Assembly: GCF_007183175.1 (NCBI RefSeq)
Contig: NZ_AP019807.1
Span: 2,772,001 to 2,836,000, forward strand
Direction: 5' to 3'
DNA length: 64,000 nucleotides
DNA from: Microbulbifer sp. GL-2
GTDB taxonomy: Bacteria; Pseudomonadota; Gammaproteobacteria; Pseudomonadales; Cellvibrionaceae
A program made the position numbers and the translations under genes. Shown here one piece after another: positions 19,096-26,533 of this stretch. The notes below the pieces were generated by a model. The model searched no databases. It was not told the DNA's origin and worked only from the letters and a program-made list of their open reading frames with translations. Every line of letters begins with the position of its first letter. Within the stretch, counting starts at the first letter, position 1.

Positions 19096-19263
19096 ATTGA
19101 GGGAGATGTAAACTTCACTTTTTCATTCTGTTTGGGATGTTTGCTATGAATGTCCACACAGAATTCTGCACACTACCCTACGAGTAAACATTTTCTCACC
19201 AGTAACTTGGCTCATATTTTCTACTAGATAATTTTCCTGGCGGCTCTGTTGAGTGTGGCAAGT

Positions 19264-19662
19264 TCAGAAGCTAGCCAGCTCCTCGCGTAAGTCGTTTTCC
19301 AGTTCTTCGGTACCTGTAATCCATACACTTTTATCGGCTGCGGGGAATACACCGATTTCAATATCATCACTTTTCAATCCAGGAAGCCATTTTCTTAGGA
19401 ATTGTGGCAAAGGGATGCTTTTTGGTGTGAGTCCAGTTTCACCCTCTGCGTAGGCTTTGGCAAGCTCGGAGTTAGGCCATACCGGTAAATACTCAAAACC
19501 GCCATCCTCATCGGTATGTATCTTTAGAAAGCAGTTCTGGCTATCGATTAATATCCAGACTTCCCTTTCTTCACCGATCACGCTAAGGAAATACTCGTAG
19601 CGGTCTTCGCAACTCAGTTTATTTACTTCGTTCAAGTCGGGATTACTCATAAATGACTTCAT
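19264..19662 (-). CDS. DUF2750 domain protein
   Basis: 132 residues (128 if translation starts at the second Met, MSNPDL). Pattern of DUF2750: RYEYFLSVIGEEREVWILID, then EYLPVWPNSELAKAYA, PLPQFLRKWLPGL, and the end IEIGVFPAADKSVWITGTEELENDL. Function unknown; the family is often found as a small solitary cytosolic protein. A truncated second copy of its last 27 codons lies 2.4 kb away at 21652-21735 on the same strand. Confidence 0.85.
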   Translation of the reverse strand: MKSFMSNPDLNEVNKLSCEDRYEYFLSVIGEEREVWILIDSQNCFLKIHTDEDGGFEYLPVWPNSELAKAYAEGETGLTPKSIPLPQFLRKWLPGLKSDDIEIGVFPAADKSVWITGTEELENDLREELASF

Positions 19663-19896
19663 GTTTGCTGGTTAATAAGCAGGCGGATGTTTGAACGTCT
19701 GCTCAAGTTACGTGTGGTAACTGTGTTCTGGGTGATATAGCTGCTACACCGGGCAGTGCAGGGCATTATGCGTCAATGACGGATGTTGTCCAAACTATTT
19801 GAAATGAGGATGTGGAATCAGCGGTAAGGGAAATGAAGCACTTTAGAATTTAAATCTATGACTGCCGAGACGATTAAATCTGAGTGCTCTGCATAT
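19663..19896. other. Gap without gene
   Basis: About 230 bases upstream of the DUF2750 gene. No gene seen; presumably its promoter on the minus strand. Confidence 0.4.
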
Positions 19897-19920
19897 AAAA
19901 CGGGCCTTAAAGCCCGTTTT
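19897..19920. terminator. Hairpin terminator with a sister copy after nrdB
   Basis: AAAACGGGC pairs with GCCCGTTTT. The hairpin plus its right flank (TTCAATACTnCTCTTC) recurs at 24709-24745 downstream of nrdB, which points to duplication of this end or to a shared mobile origin. Confidence 0.7.
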
Positions 19921-19938
19921 CAATACTCCTCTTCTTGT

Positions 19939-20184
19939 TTAGGCGCTCACTTCACACAAGCGCTCGCAGATTTTTGGGTTGCTAGCTGTGATTGCCGCAT
20001 GAATACGCTGTTGAATCAAAGTGTAATCCGAATCTTCAGGAGTCTTGGCGATATTGGCACGGATAATATTCAGATCTATATAGCCCATGTAGGCGGCAAG
20101 GGCTTTTTTATCCAGGAATAAAATAGCCTTCCCAGAAACTACCGCCACAGTTGCCTTTAGCATTGGCTCAGCGGGCGATAGCAA
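19939..20184 (-). pseudogene. C-terminal remnant of a Y1-type (IS200-like) transposase
   Basis: The 81 codons contain YMGYIDLNIIRANIAKTPEDSDYTLIQQRI, very like the YVDLNPIRAGIAxTPExSDxTSIQQRI block near the C-terminus of the longer Y1 transposase-related proteins (COG1943) common in marine gammaproteobacteria. The catalytic HUH and Tyr motifs, which lie earlier in such proteins, are missing, and upstream sequence does not continue the family. It is therefore read as a decayed remnant, not a working gene. Confidence 0.65.
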
Positions 20185-20312
20185 TCGCTTTATGTTTAAA
20201 TTCCGTAGAATAATTTCTTCTTTGCTTTGCCGCTGCCTACTTCGTCATCAACTGCTTTATTATGTGCCCTAAGTTATTAAGCCACTTCATAAGGTGCTGC
20301 CGTTTTAAAGCG

Positions 20313-21365
20313 CTATACACCCTTGAATGAGCACGGCTTTTCATACCTCATTTCGACAGCTTTTTGTTCACGATATTGGCCGAGTAGTGAGATTCCTATT
20401 CCGGCCATGATGATGATTCCTCCAACGGTTTGAGCAAAGTTGGGTATCTCTTGCAGGATAAGAAAAGCGAAAAAGGTACCGGCAACAGGAGTGAGGGCAG
20501 TCGAGATAGAGATATCAGCAGAGCTCGCCCCTCCTTGGAGCCCTTTAAACCAGGTGATCTGCCCAAAAACGATAATGATCGCTCCATATACAAGCATCCA
20601 CACCCAGAGGAAAGGGGAAAGTAGATCGTTAAAGTGGTTGGGGCCAAATACAGAGAGGACAATGATCGTAAAGAGGATCACCCCTGCAAGCATACGGAAA
20701 ACTGAAAAGACGCCAATAGGGATACGGTCGAGTAGTTTCCGGCTCACCTGAACCGCAATGACGCCTAAGAGTGTGGCTATAGCGGTTAAAATTTCTCCGG
20801 CTTTGGGGAGGGTTTGTAGGAACTGGTTCACTTCAGGATTTCCAACGTCGAGCATTTTCATGCTCATCGGCCTTTCCATCGGCGGTTGATTTAAGGCAAA
20901 AATAGCAATAACACCAATCGTTACAACTAGGGCCCCCACTATTGAGAACTTTGTAGGCACCTCCCGAAACATGACATAGGCTAACAAGAGTCCTAAGGGA
21001 GCATCTAGAGTTGAGATCAAAACGACATTGGTCACATCTGTGATCATTAGAGCAATAAAGAAAAAGGCGGGGGCAAGAACTCCAGACATCAAGACAAGCA
21101 CAAACATGTAAAACCAGTCTTTGAAAGGGTACTGTTTTAAGATACTGAGGCGCCAATCTTTCCTGTAGATGATAAAAAGGGTGATACCCGCCAAGAGGTT
21201 TCCAGCGAACAAAAGGTTACAAAAAGATATGGGGTTGTTTCCATGAATGGGATGATGGGCTCCGAGCTCCCCAATTTTTGCTACGACTGAGTTGGAAGCA
21301 GCAAAAATAAGAATCGAAATCCATAGCCAAAACCGAGTGCTTTTTACGACGGGCTGATTTTCCAT
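20313..21365 (-). CDS. EamA/DMT-family transporter
   Basis: 350 residues with about ten hydrophobic helices arranged as two EamA repeats, each with the end-of-repeat pattern (LDAPLGLLLAYVMFREVPTKFSIVGALVVTIGV near 125-157; ALTPVAGTFFAFLILQEIPNFAQTVGGIIIMAGIGISL near 295-332). The family exports small metabolites or drugs across the inner membrane; the substrate is not visible. The loop between repeats is longer than usual (about residues 165-195). AAGGATACTAA precedes the ATG. An odd 15-bp palindrome lies about 88 bases upstream. Confidence 0.88.
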   Translation of the reverse strand: MENQPVVKSTRFWLWISILIFAASNSVVAKIGELGAHHPIHGNNPISFCNLLFAGNLLAGITLFIIYRKDWRLSILKQYPFKDWFYMFVLVLMSGVLAPAFFFIALMITDVTNVVLISTLDAPLGLLLAYVMFREVPTKFSIVGALVVTIGVIAIFALNQPPMERPMSMKMLDVGNPEVNQFLQTLPKAGEILTAIATLLGVIAVQVSRKLLDRIPIGVFSVFRMLAGVILFTIIVLSVFGPNHFNDLLSPFLWVWMLVYGAIIIVFGQITWFKGLQGGASSADISISTALTPVAGTFFAFLILQEIPNFAQTVGGIIIMAGIGISLLGQYREQKAVEMRYEKPCSFKGV

Positions 21366-21452
21366 TTAGTATCCTTTGAGCGCTGCGGCAAACATGCTAG
21401 GGATGCACCTCGTTCTGTGCCGAGTACCTCTCTACTATCTGGTAGCTTGGGC

Positions 21453-21467
21453 AGGTCAGTCTGACCT
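21453..21467. promoter_or_regulatory. Perfect palindrome, candidate operator of the DMT transporter
   Basis: AGGTCAG-T-CTGACCT, seven-base perfect arms around one base, 88 bases upstream of the transporter start. A second, looser dyad (GGTTAGTTTAGACC) follows. It has the size of a dimeric repressor site; no regulator gene lies beside it. Confidence 0.4.
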
Positions 21468-21651
21468 GGGTTAGTTTAGACCAAGTCTAATACCATCGGT
21501 TGATGGAGGTTGAGGCAGATCCAGCATAGTCAGATATGGCTATATTAGCTGTTAAAAAGCTGCAGTAACCGGGAATGGGCCTGGATGGATAAAACAATTT
21601 TTACTGCCAGTGGGATGGCCAATATAGTGGATCTTTTTGGCGCTGGTGAAT

Positions 21652-21735
21652 TTAGAAACTAATAGGCTCTTCGCGTAAGCCACTTTCCAGTTCCTCTGTG
21701 CCGGCAATCCATACAGTTGTGTCTGGTGTTGGAAA
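21652..21735 (-). pseudogene. DUF2750 C-terminal fragment (truncated duplicate)
   Basis: The 27 codons before a TAA read FPTPDTTVWIAGTEELESG then LREEPISF, matching the last 27 residues of the complete DUF2750 protein at 19264 (FPAADKSVWITGTEELEND then LREELASF). The rest of the gene is absent; unrelated sequence containing a GreB piece follows upstream. Confidence 0.8.
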
Positions 21736-21804
21736 CTATAGTGGCACTTATCTTCCCCCATATGTTCAGAGGCGCTACTCCTAGTAAGGGATTTCAGTGA
21801 TACA

Positions 21805-22046
21805 GTAAGTCTGCCATTTTTCTCTTCTAACCGACCATCAAGCTTTTGCCCCAGCAGGCTGCGTGTAATAGGGGAGTCCATTGAGATTTGGCTAGCTTTT
21901 ACATCAAACTCATCTTGGCCCACGATTCGATAGTTAACAGTTTCACCGCCCTCATCCTTGAGCGTAACCAAGGCCTCGAAGAGTACTTTTTTACCTTCTG
22001 GTACCCGGTCTACTGCGGGGAGTTTTTCAGGGCGTTTAGTGAGGAA
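21805..22046 (-). pseudogene. C-terminal half of a GreB-like transcript cleavage factor
   Basis: In an open frame on the minus strand, the segment from FLTKRPEKLPAVDRVPEG through KKVLFEALVTL, VNYRIVGQDEFDVKASQIS and MDSPITRSLLGQKL matches the FKBP-like C-terminal domain of GreA/GreB, including the linker FLTKRxEKLxVVD of GreB. The N-terminal coiled coil that enters the RNA polymerase channel is absent: upstream codons (MSLCPCVLVTMQQA...) come from an 8-bp tandem repeat and do not match. The tail after residue 112 of the frame is also foreign. A nonfunctional fragment. Confidence 0.72.
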
Positions 22047-22116
22047 GGAAGTTCCAGGGCATGAACTCGCTGGGCAGGTTGTGTTGAAACTGCTTGGTAA
22101 TGCCTGTTGCATTGTT

Positions 22117-22148
22117 ACAAGGACACAAGGACACAAGGACACAAGGAC
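22117..22148. repeat. Four tandem copies of an 8-bp unit
   Basis: ACAAGGAC repeated four times without error. It lies exactly at the border where GreB similarity is lost, so it may mark slippage or a rearrangement point. An eight-base unit would shift frame on copy-number change. Confidence 0.85.
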
Positions 22149-22351
22149 AGAGGCTGACAGGAGCTACACAGAGAGGAGGAGCCTTTTGCTTAGCGGGTGG
22201 TTGCTGGTTGAATGAAGTTTAGGCTGCAAGGCTTTGACTTTCAGTAGCAGTAGTGGGTTACGAGTTATTACAGTTTGAATGGCAACTATTCTCCATTGGT
22301 CCGCTTTGAGATAGTATGTATAAGAAATTATTAACAGAAGGATCTGGTGAT

Positions 22352-22840
22352 ATGTCGGAAATATTAAGGAAGGGCAAGTATACCACTGTTGGCCCAGAAG
22401 ATATTTGGAAAGTATATAATGAGATTCATGGCATATTTAGAGGTAGTGGAAATACTACAACGCCAAAAATTGATAAAATGCGGCCTTCAGATTTAACTGT
22501 TGTTACTAATCCGGAGACGGGCGAGAAAATGGTAATACCTGATGGTACGAAAGGTATTTCCTTTGCTGATAGTATTGATTCATTGGCCACCAAGAAAGTT
22601 GAGGGGCAGGTTTGGATTATACCGAATGGTAAGAAAATACCTGATGGTTTGGTTTTTAACATTAAGGATATTGATCATCCGTTGCTAAATGTGTCTGAGC
22701 CAATATCCGAAGATAGTTTTAGAGGGCTAATAGCAGACCTTGTAAAAATAATGGAGCCTTGTGGAGTGAAGATTGCTAAAGGTGGAAAGGTTGTGGGTCA
22801 GTATTTAGGCTCTATGCCGAAGGTCGTTAATAATGGTTAG
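22352..22840 (+). CDS. Probable Tse2-like ADP-ribosyltransferase-fold toxin
   Basis: 162 residues from ATG 22352, chosen over 22316 because AGAAGGA sits nine bases upstream. The order of elements resembles Tse2, a type VI secretion toxin of about 158 residues: VIPDGTKGISFADS (compare GGTSVFDR), then VWIIPNGKKIPDGLVFNIKD (compare FVIPDGTDIPPDLKV), then a Pro-rich step and a helix SFRGLIADLVKIME. No VgrG, PAAR or Hcp gene lies in the window, so delivery is unknown; it could also be a resident toxin-antitoxin type use. The next gene overlaps by eight bases. AT-rich and unlike the flanking core genes. Assignment is by pattern only. Confidence 0.5.
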   Translation: MSEILRKGKYTTVGPEDIWKVYNEIHGIFRGSGNTTTPKIDKMRPSDLTVVTNPETGEKMVIPDGTKGISFADSIDSLATKKVEGQVWIIPNGKKIPDGLVFNIKDIDHPLLNVSEPISEDSFRGLIADLVKIMEPCGVKIAKGGKVVGQYLGSMPKVVNNG

Positions 22841-23168
22841 ACGTGAAGTTCAAATGCCTGAGGAGTTGATAGGCTCTCTTTCAGAGATTGTTTCTAAAGA
22901 GGGGTACAGTCTTCTGGAGAATGTTTTTTCAAATGTCGGTAAAGGTTCAATTTTTCTTAGTCAGGAAGAGGCCGAAGGTTTAGTCACGCTAGCAGTAATA
23001 GAGAAGAAAAAGGGCTGGTTAAAATACCCATTTTACGATGATGAGGATCATCGATATGACCCTTGTCATGAAGAAATGTTTGATGATATACAAATGGGGC
23101 TTTACGAAAAAACAATCTACTATATCGAGTCAGCTTTTAAAAAGGGGGATTTTGACCACCTTCTTTAA
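22833..23168 (+). CDS. Candidate immunity protein for the Tse2-like toxin
   Basis: 111 residues, not recognised. Its ATG overlaps the end of the upstream gene (ATGGTTAG), which implies translational coupling and points to a functional pair. It is acidic in its second half (YDDEDHRYDPCHEEMFDDI), a common trait of immunity proteins that cover a basic toxin face, and ends with an amphipathic helix. No signal peptide, so it would act in the cytoplasm. The immunity role is inferred from arrangement and size only. Confidence 0.5.
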   Translation: MVRREVQMPEELIGSLSEIVSKEGYSLLENVFSNVGKGSIFLSQEEAEGLVTLAVIEKKKGWLKYPFYDDEDHRYDPCHEEMFDDIQMGLYEKTIYYIESAFKKGDFDHLL

Positions 23169-23179
23169 GTGAACCGTTT

Positions 23180-23338
23180 ATGACTAGTGTTGCTTTATGG
23201 AATAAGCTACTTGATGAGGGAGGAAGAGGAGCCTTACTCTACAAAAAGGTTAGTGAGTTATTTATTGTCGGGGGCTTGGCACACTTCACCAAAAAAATAT
23301 ACTCCGAGGGATTCAATGAGTATTGCAATAAGTGTTAA
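23180..23338 (+). CDS. Small ORF of 52 codons after the immunity gene
   Basis: Starts 12 bases after the previous stop, with AAGTGAACC upstream as a poor ribosome site. The product (MTSVALWNKLLDEGGRGALL... ending FNEYCNKC) has a coding-like composition and a possible amphipathic helix but no recognised family. It may be a third member of the toxin operon or the start of a gene cut short by the IS256 element that enters 60 bases later. Confidence 0.35.
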   Translation: MTSVALWNKLLDEGGRGALLYKKVSELFIVGGLAHFTKKIYSEGFNEYCNKC

Positions 23339-23400
23339 GCCAGGGGGGATGTCCGGTGGAGAGGTAAGAAAAGCCTTTTTACGCTTTTTTTAAACTATTC

Positions 23401-24688
23401 GCTAGTGTTCAGAATTCTGTGTCATTTCTTTACTATTAGAAAAAAAGAGATGACCCATGACCAAACCCACTTTTGATATGGATGTCGCCGTTAAAGCCTT
23501 GCGTAAGGGTAAAGACCTCAGTAGCAAAGATGGAATCCTAACTCCCCTGATCAAGGAACTCACTGAAGCCGCCATGAAGGCGGAGCTGGAAGAACATCTC
23601 GCCAGCGAGGACAGTACCAACCTCAAGAATGATACCACCCCAAAAACCATGAAAAGTCCCGCTGGCGGCTTCGAGCTGCAGACGCCGCGGGACCGTGCCG
23701 GGACCTTTGAATCTCAAGTCGTCAAGAAGCACCAGACCCAGCTTACCGACGGGCTGGAGCGCAAGATCATCGCCCTGTTTGCCTTGGGCAACAGCTACCA
23801 GGACATCCGCTCACATATTGCCGATATCTACGGCATGTCGATTTCCAACGGCACTATCAACACCGTCACCGACAAGCTACTACCTGAACCTCAGGCTTGG
23901 CGTGAACGCGACTTGGAAGCTGTCTATCCCATTGTCTGGCTCGATGCTACCCACTACAAAATCAAAGAAAGTGGACGTTATGCCAGCAAGGCCATTTACA
24001 TGATTCTTGGTCTTGATATTGAAGGCAAAAAGGAGTTGCTGGGGCTCTATTTATCCGACCAAGAAGGTGCATATCATTGGCTGAGTGTTCTGTCCGACCT
24101 CAACAACCGTGGGGTCAAAGATATCCTAATCGCTTGTGTTGATGGGTTGCAGGGCTTCCCTGAGGCCATACAGGGCATCTATCCTGCGACCGAGATCCAG
24201 CACTGAATCATTCACCAGGTACGTAACTCACTGAAGTATGTGGCTTCAAAAAATCAGAAGGCTTTTATGGATGATCTTAAGTGCGTCTACAAAGCGGCAA
24301 CTCTCAATGCCGCCGAGAGCGTTTTAGATGAGCTGGAAAACAAGTGGGGAGAAAAATATCCGATGGTGATTAAGTCGCGGCGCGGTAAATGGCCAACTCT
24401 CCCAGCCTACTTTAAATACAGGAATATGTCCGCACTTCGATCTATACCACAAATGCGGTGAAGGCTGTACACAGGCAGTTCCGAAAATTAACCAAGGGCG
24501 GATCCGCAAATGAGAATAGCTTACTGAAGCTTCTCTACGCCGGTATACTCAAAGCCTCCGAACGCTGGACGCACCCGATGCAAAATTGGAATTTGACACT
24601 GTCACAACTTGCGATCCACTTTCCAGATTGGTTGGAGAAATGCATCAGCCTATAGCTACTTGGCTGACACAGAGTTTTGAACACCCTC
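23401..24688 (+). mobile_element. IS256-family element, inactive copy
   Basis: 1288 bases bounded by imperfect inverted repeats: GTGTTCAGAATTCTGTGTCA at 23405-23424 matches the complement of 24665-24684 at 18 of 20 positions, with four further bases on each side. The 8-bp AACTATTC stands directly outside on both sides (23393-23400 and 24689-24696), the target duplication length typical of IS256. The transposase inside is broken twice. Confidence 0.85.
23457..24655 (+). pseudogene. IS256-family transposase, broken by a stop and a frameshift
   Basis: Mutator-type DDE transposase. The intact first part (249 codons) has the family N-terminus, LALGNSYQDIRSHIADIYGMSISNGTI-like region, first Asp in PIVWLDATHYKI and second Asp in IACVDGLQGFPEAI. 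A TGA at 24204-24206 replaces what is normally Cys in IQHCIIHQ. Coding similarity goes on (LKYVASKNQKAFMDDLK) up to about 24413, then moves to another phase (YVRTSIYTTNAVKAVHRQFRKLTKG...), where the catalytic Glu region should lie. Two separate lesions mean it cannot make active protein. Confidence 0.88.
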
Positions 24689-24704
24689 AACTATTCAGAA
24701 TTCA

Positions 24705-24732
24705 GAAAAAAAACGGGCATTAAGCCCGTTTT
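24705..24732 (-). terminator. Rho-independent terminator of nrdB
   Basis: On the minus strand AAAACGGGC-TTAAT-GCCCGTTTTTTTT: perfect stem and a run of eight T. 66 bases past the nrdB stop. Resembles the hairpin at 19897-19920. Confidence 0.9.
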
Positions 24733-24797
24733 CAATACTACTCTTCCTGTGAGCGACTACTTTTTCCTTTTTTAGTAATTCGCTTGCCAGGAGGCGC

Positions 24798-26063
24798 TTA
24801 CCACTGCAGTGCACCACCGGTCTGGTATTCAATAACCCGGGTTTCGAAGAAGTTTTTCTCTTTGCGCAGGTCCATAATTTCAGACATCCAGGGGAATGGA
24901 TTTTGCGCGCCTGGGAACTGTTCTTTCAGGCCAAGCTGGCTGAGGCGACGATTGGCGATGAACTGGAGGTATTCCTCCATCATATTTGCATTCATGCCGA
25001 GTACACCGCGGGGCATGGTGTCGCGGGCGTAGGCGACTTCAAGCTCCATGCCTTCGAGGATCATCTGGGTTACTTCCTGCTGGAATTCTGCTGTCCACAG
25101 GTGCGGGTTTTCCAGTTTGATCTGGTTGATTACGTCGATGCCGAAATTCAGGTGCATGGACTCATCGCGCAGGATGTACTGAAACTGCTCGGCAACGCCG
25201 GTCATTTTGTTGCGGCGGCCCATTGACAGGATCTGGCTGAAGCCACAGTAAAAGAAGATACCCTCGGTAACGGCGTAGAAGGCGATCAGGTTGCGCAGTA
25301 ATTCCTGATCGGATTCAACTGTGCCGGTTTTGAAGTTGGGATCGCCGATGGCCTGGGTGTGGGACAGGCTCCAGGCCGCTTTTTTGGCAACAGCGGGTAC
25401 TTCGCGGTACATATTAAAGACTTCGCCTTCATCCATGCCCAGTGATTCTACACAGTACTGGTAGGCGTGAGTGTGGATAGCTTCTTCAAAGGACTGACGT
25501 AGCAGGTACTGGCGGCACTCCGGGTTGGTGATATGGCGGTAGATAGCCAGTACCAGGTTGTTGGCAACCAGGGAGTCTGCGGTGGAGAAATAGCCCAGGG
25601 AGTATTCCACGATGCGACGCTCATCCTCGGTCAGACCATCGGGGTCTTTCCACATGGAGACGTCTTTATTCATGTTGATTTCCTGGGGCATCCAGTGGTT
25701 GGCACAGCCATCCAGATACTTTTGCCAGGCCCAGTCGTATTTGAAGGGTACCAACTGGTTGAGGTCAGCGCGGCAGTTGATAATGCGCTTTTCATCCACC
25801 TGGATGCGGGCCGCACCCATTTCCAGTTCTTCCAGGCCGGGAGCCGGGTCCATGGTGGCAACTGCTGCACGGGCGGCTTCAACGGCAGTGGAGCCGCTTT
25901 GGGCCGCAGGCGACGCCGGAGTAGCTGCGGGAGCTGTAGCTTTAGCCGTATAAGAAGCGCTGGGCTCTTGCACGGATTTTGCCAGGGTCTCCGGCGCCGG
26001 TCGCGGTTCGGTTGCTTTTTCGGGTTGTTGGGGCTTTGTTTCGAAGTCGTCCCAGCTCAGCAT
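24798..26063 (-). CDS. nrdB: Class Ia ribonucleotide reductase, beta subunit
   Basis: Supplies the tyrosyl radical for conversion of ribonucleoside diphosphates to deoxy forms, with NrdA. 421 residues from ATG 26063 (MLSWDDFETKPQQPEK; AAAGGG upstream); a longer frame to 26162 has no ribosome site. An Ala/Pro/Thr-rich linker of about 90 residues precedes the ferritin-like core. Iron ligands and radical Tyr lie in TADSLVANN, SFEEAIHTHAYQYC, and ESMHLNFG; the C-terminal YQTGGALQW region should bind the alpha subunit. It is downstream of nrdA on the same strand with an unusually long 470-base gap. Confidence 0.96.
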   Translation of the reverse strand: MLSWDDFETKPQQPEKATEPRPAPETLAKSVQEPSASYTAKATAPAATPASPAAQSGSTAVEAARAAVATMDPAPGLEELEMGAARIQVDEKRIINCRADLNQLVPFKYDWAWQKYLDGCANHWMPQEINMNKDVSMWKDPDGLTEDERRIVEYSLGYFSTADSLVANNLVLAIYRHITNPECRQYLLRQSFEEAIHTHAYQYCVESLGMDEGEVFNMYREVPAVAKKAAWSLSHTQAIGDPNFKTGTVESDQELLRNLIAFYAVTEGIFFYCGFSQILSMGRRNKMTGVAEQFQYILRDESMHLNFGIDVINQIKLENPHLWTAEFQQEVTQMILEGMELEVAYARDTMPRGVLGMNANMMEEYLQFIANRRLSQLGLKEQFPGAQNPFPWMSEIMDLRKEKNFFETRVIEYQTGGALQW

Positions 26064-26533
26064 AGTTGGCCCTTTTGATCGGTCTCGATATCGAAAGTTC
26101 GATATTAATTTCTTCAATCTTCCTGGCGTAGCACTCGCAGGGAGAAGCCAGGGGTGATGCACCGGTTTATTGCCGGCGGTAATTCTTTGGAGTAGGTATT
26201 TTTAACCTGTCCGGGCACAAAATTCCTGTGCCAGATCAATTATTGCTTTGCTTCTCACCGGTATTTTTTCCGGATTTTTGCAGTCTGAAGTGGCTGACTG
26301 TGGCAAAGGCTTACAGCTGCATACAGTCTGATATGGCAGCATGTTTTTGCACTTTTTACTTTGGGGAATGCCCTGCTGGATGCAGGTCGCAGACGATCCC
26401 CGGCCCGCTAAATTCTTCCGGCTTTTGGGTACCGGGCGGACCGGGGTCGCTGCGCATGGTCATGCCCGCACGTGCGGTTACGACGCTCTCCCCCGAGAGT
26501 TAGTGCAGCCCCTTTTAAAAAGGGGCATAAATT
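26064..26533. other. nrdA-nrdB spacer of 470 bases
   Basis: No gene supported on either strand. A hairpin GCCCCTTTT/AAAAGGGGC (26509-26527) lies just beyond the nrdA stop; without a T run it may weaken read-through and so set the NrdA:NrdB ratio. A dyad CGATATCGAAAGTTCGATAT at 26084-26103 lies 20 bases before the nrdB start and could be an operator. Confidence 0.4.
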
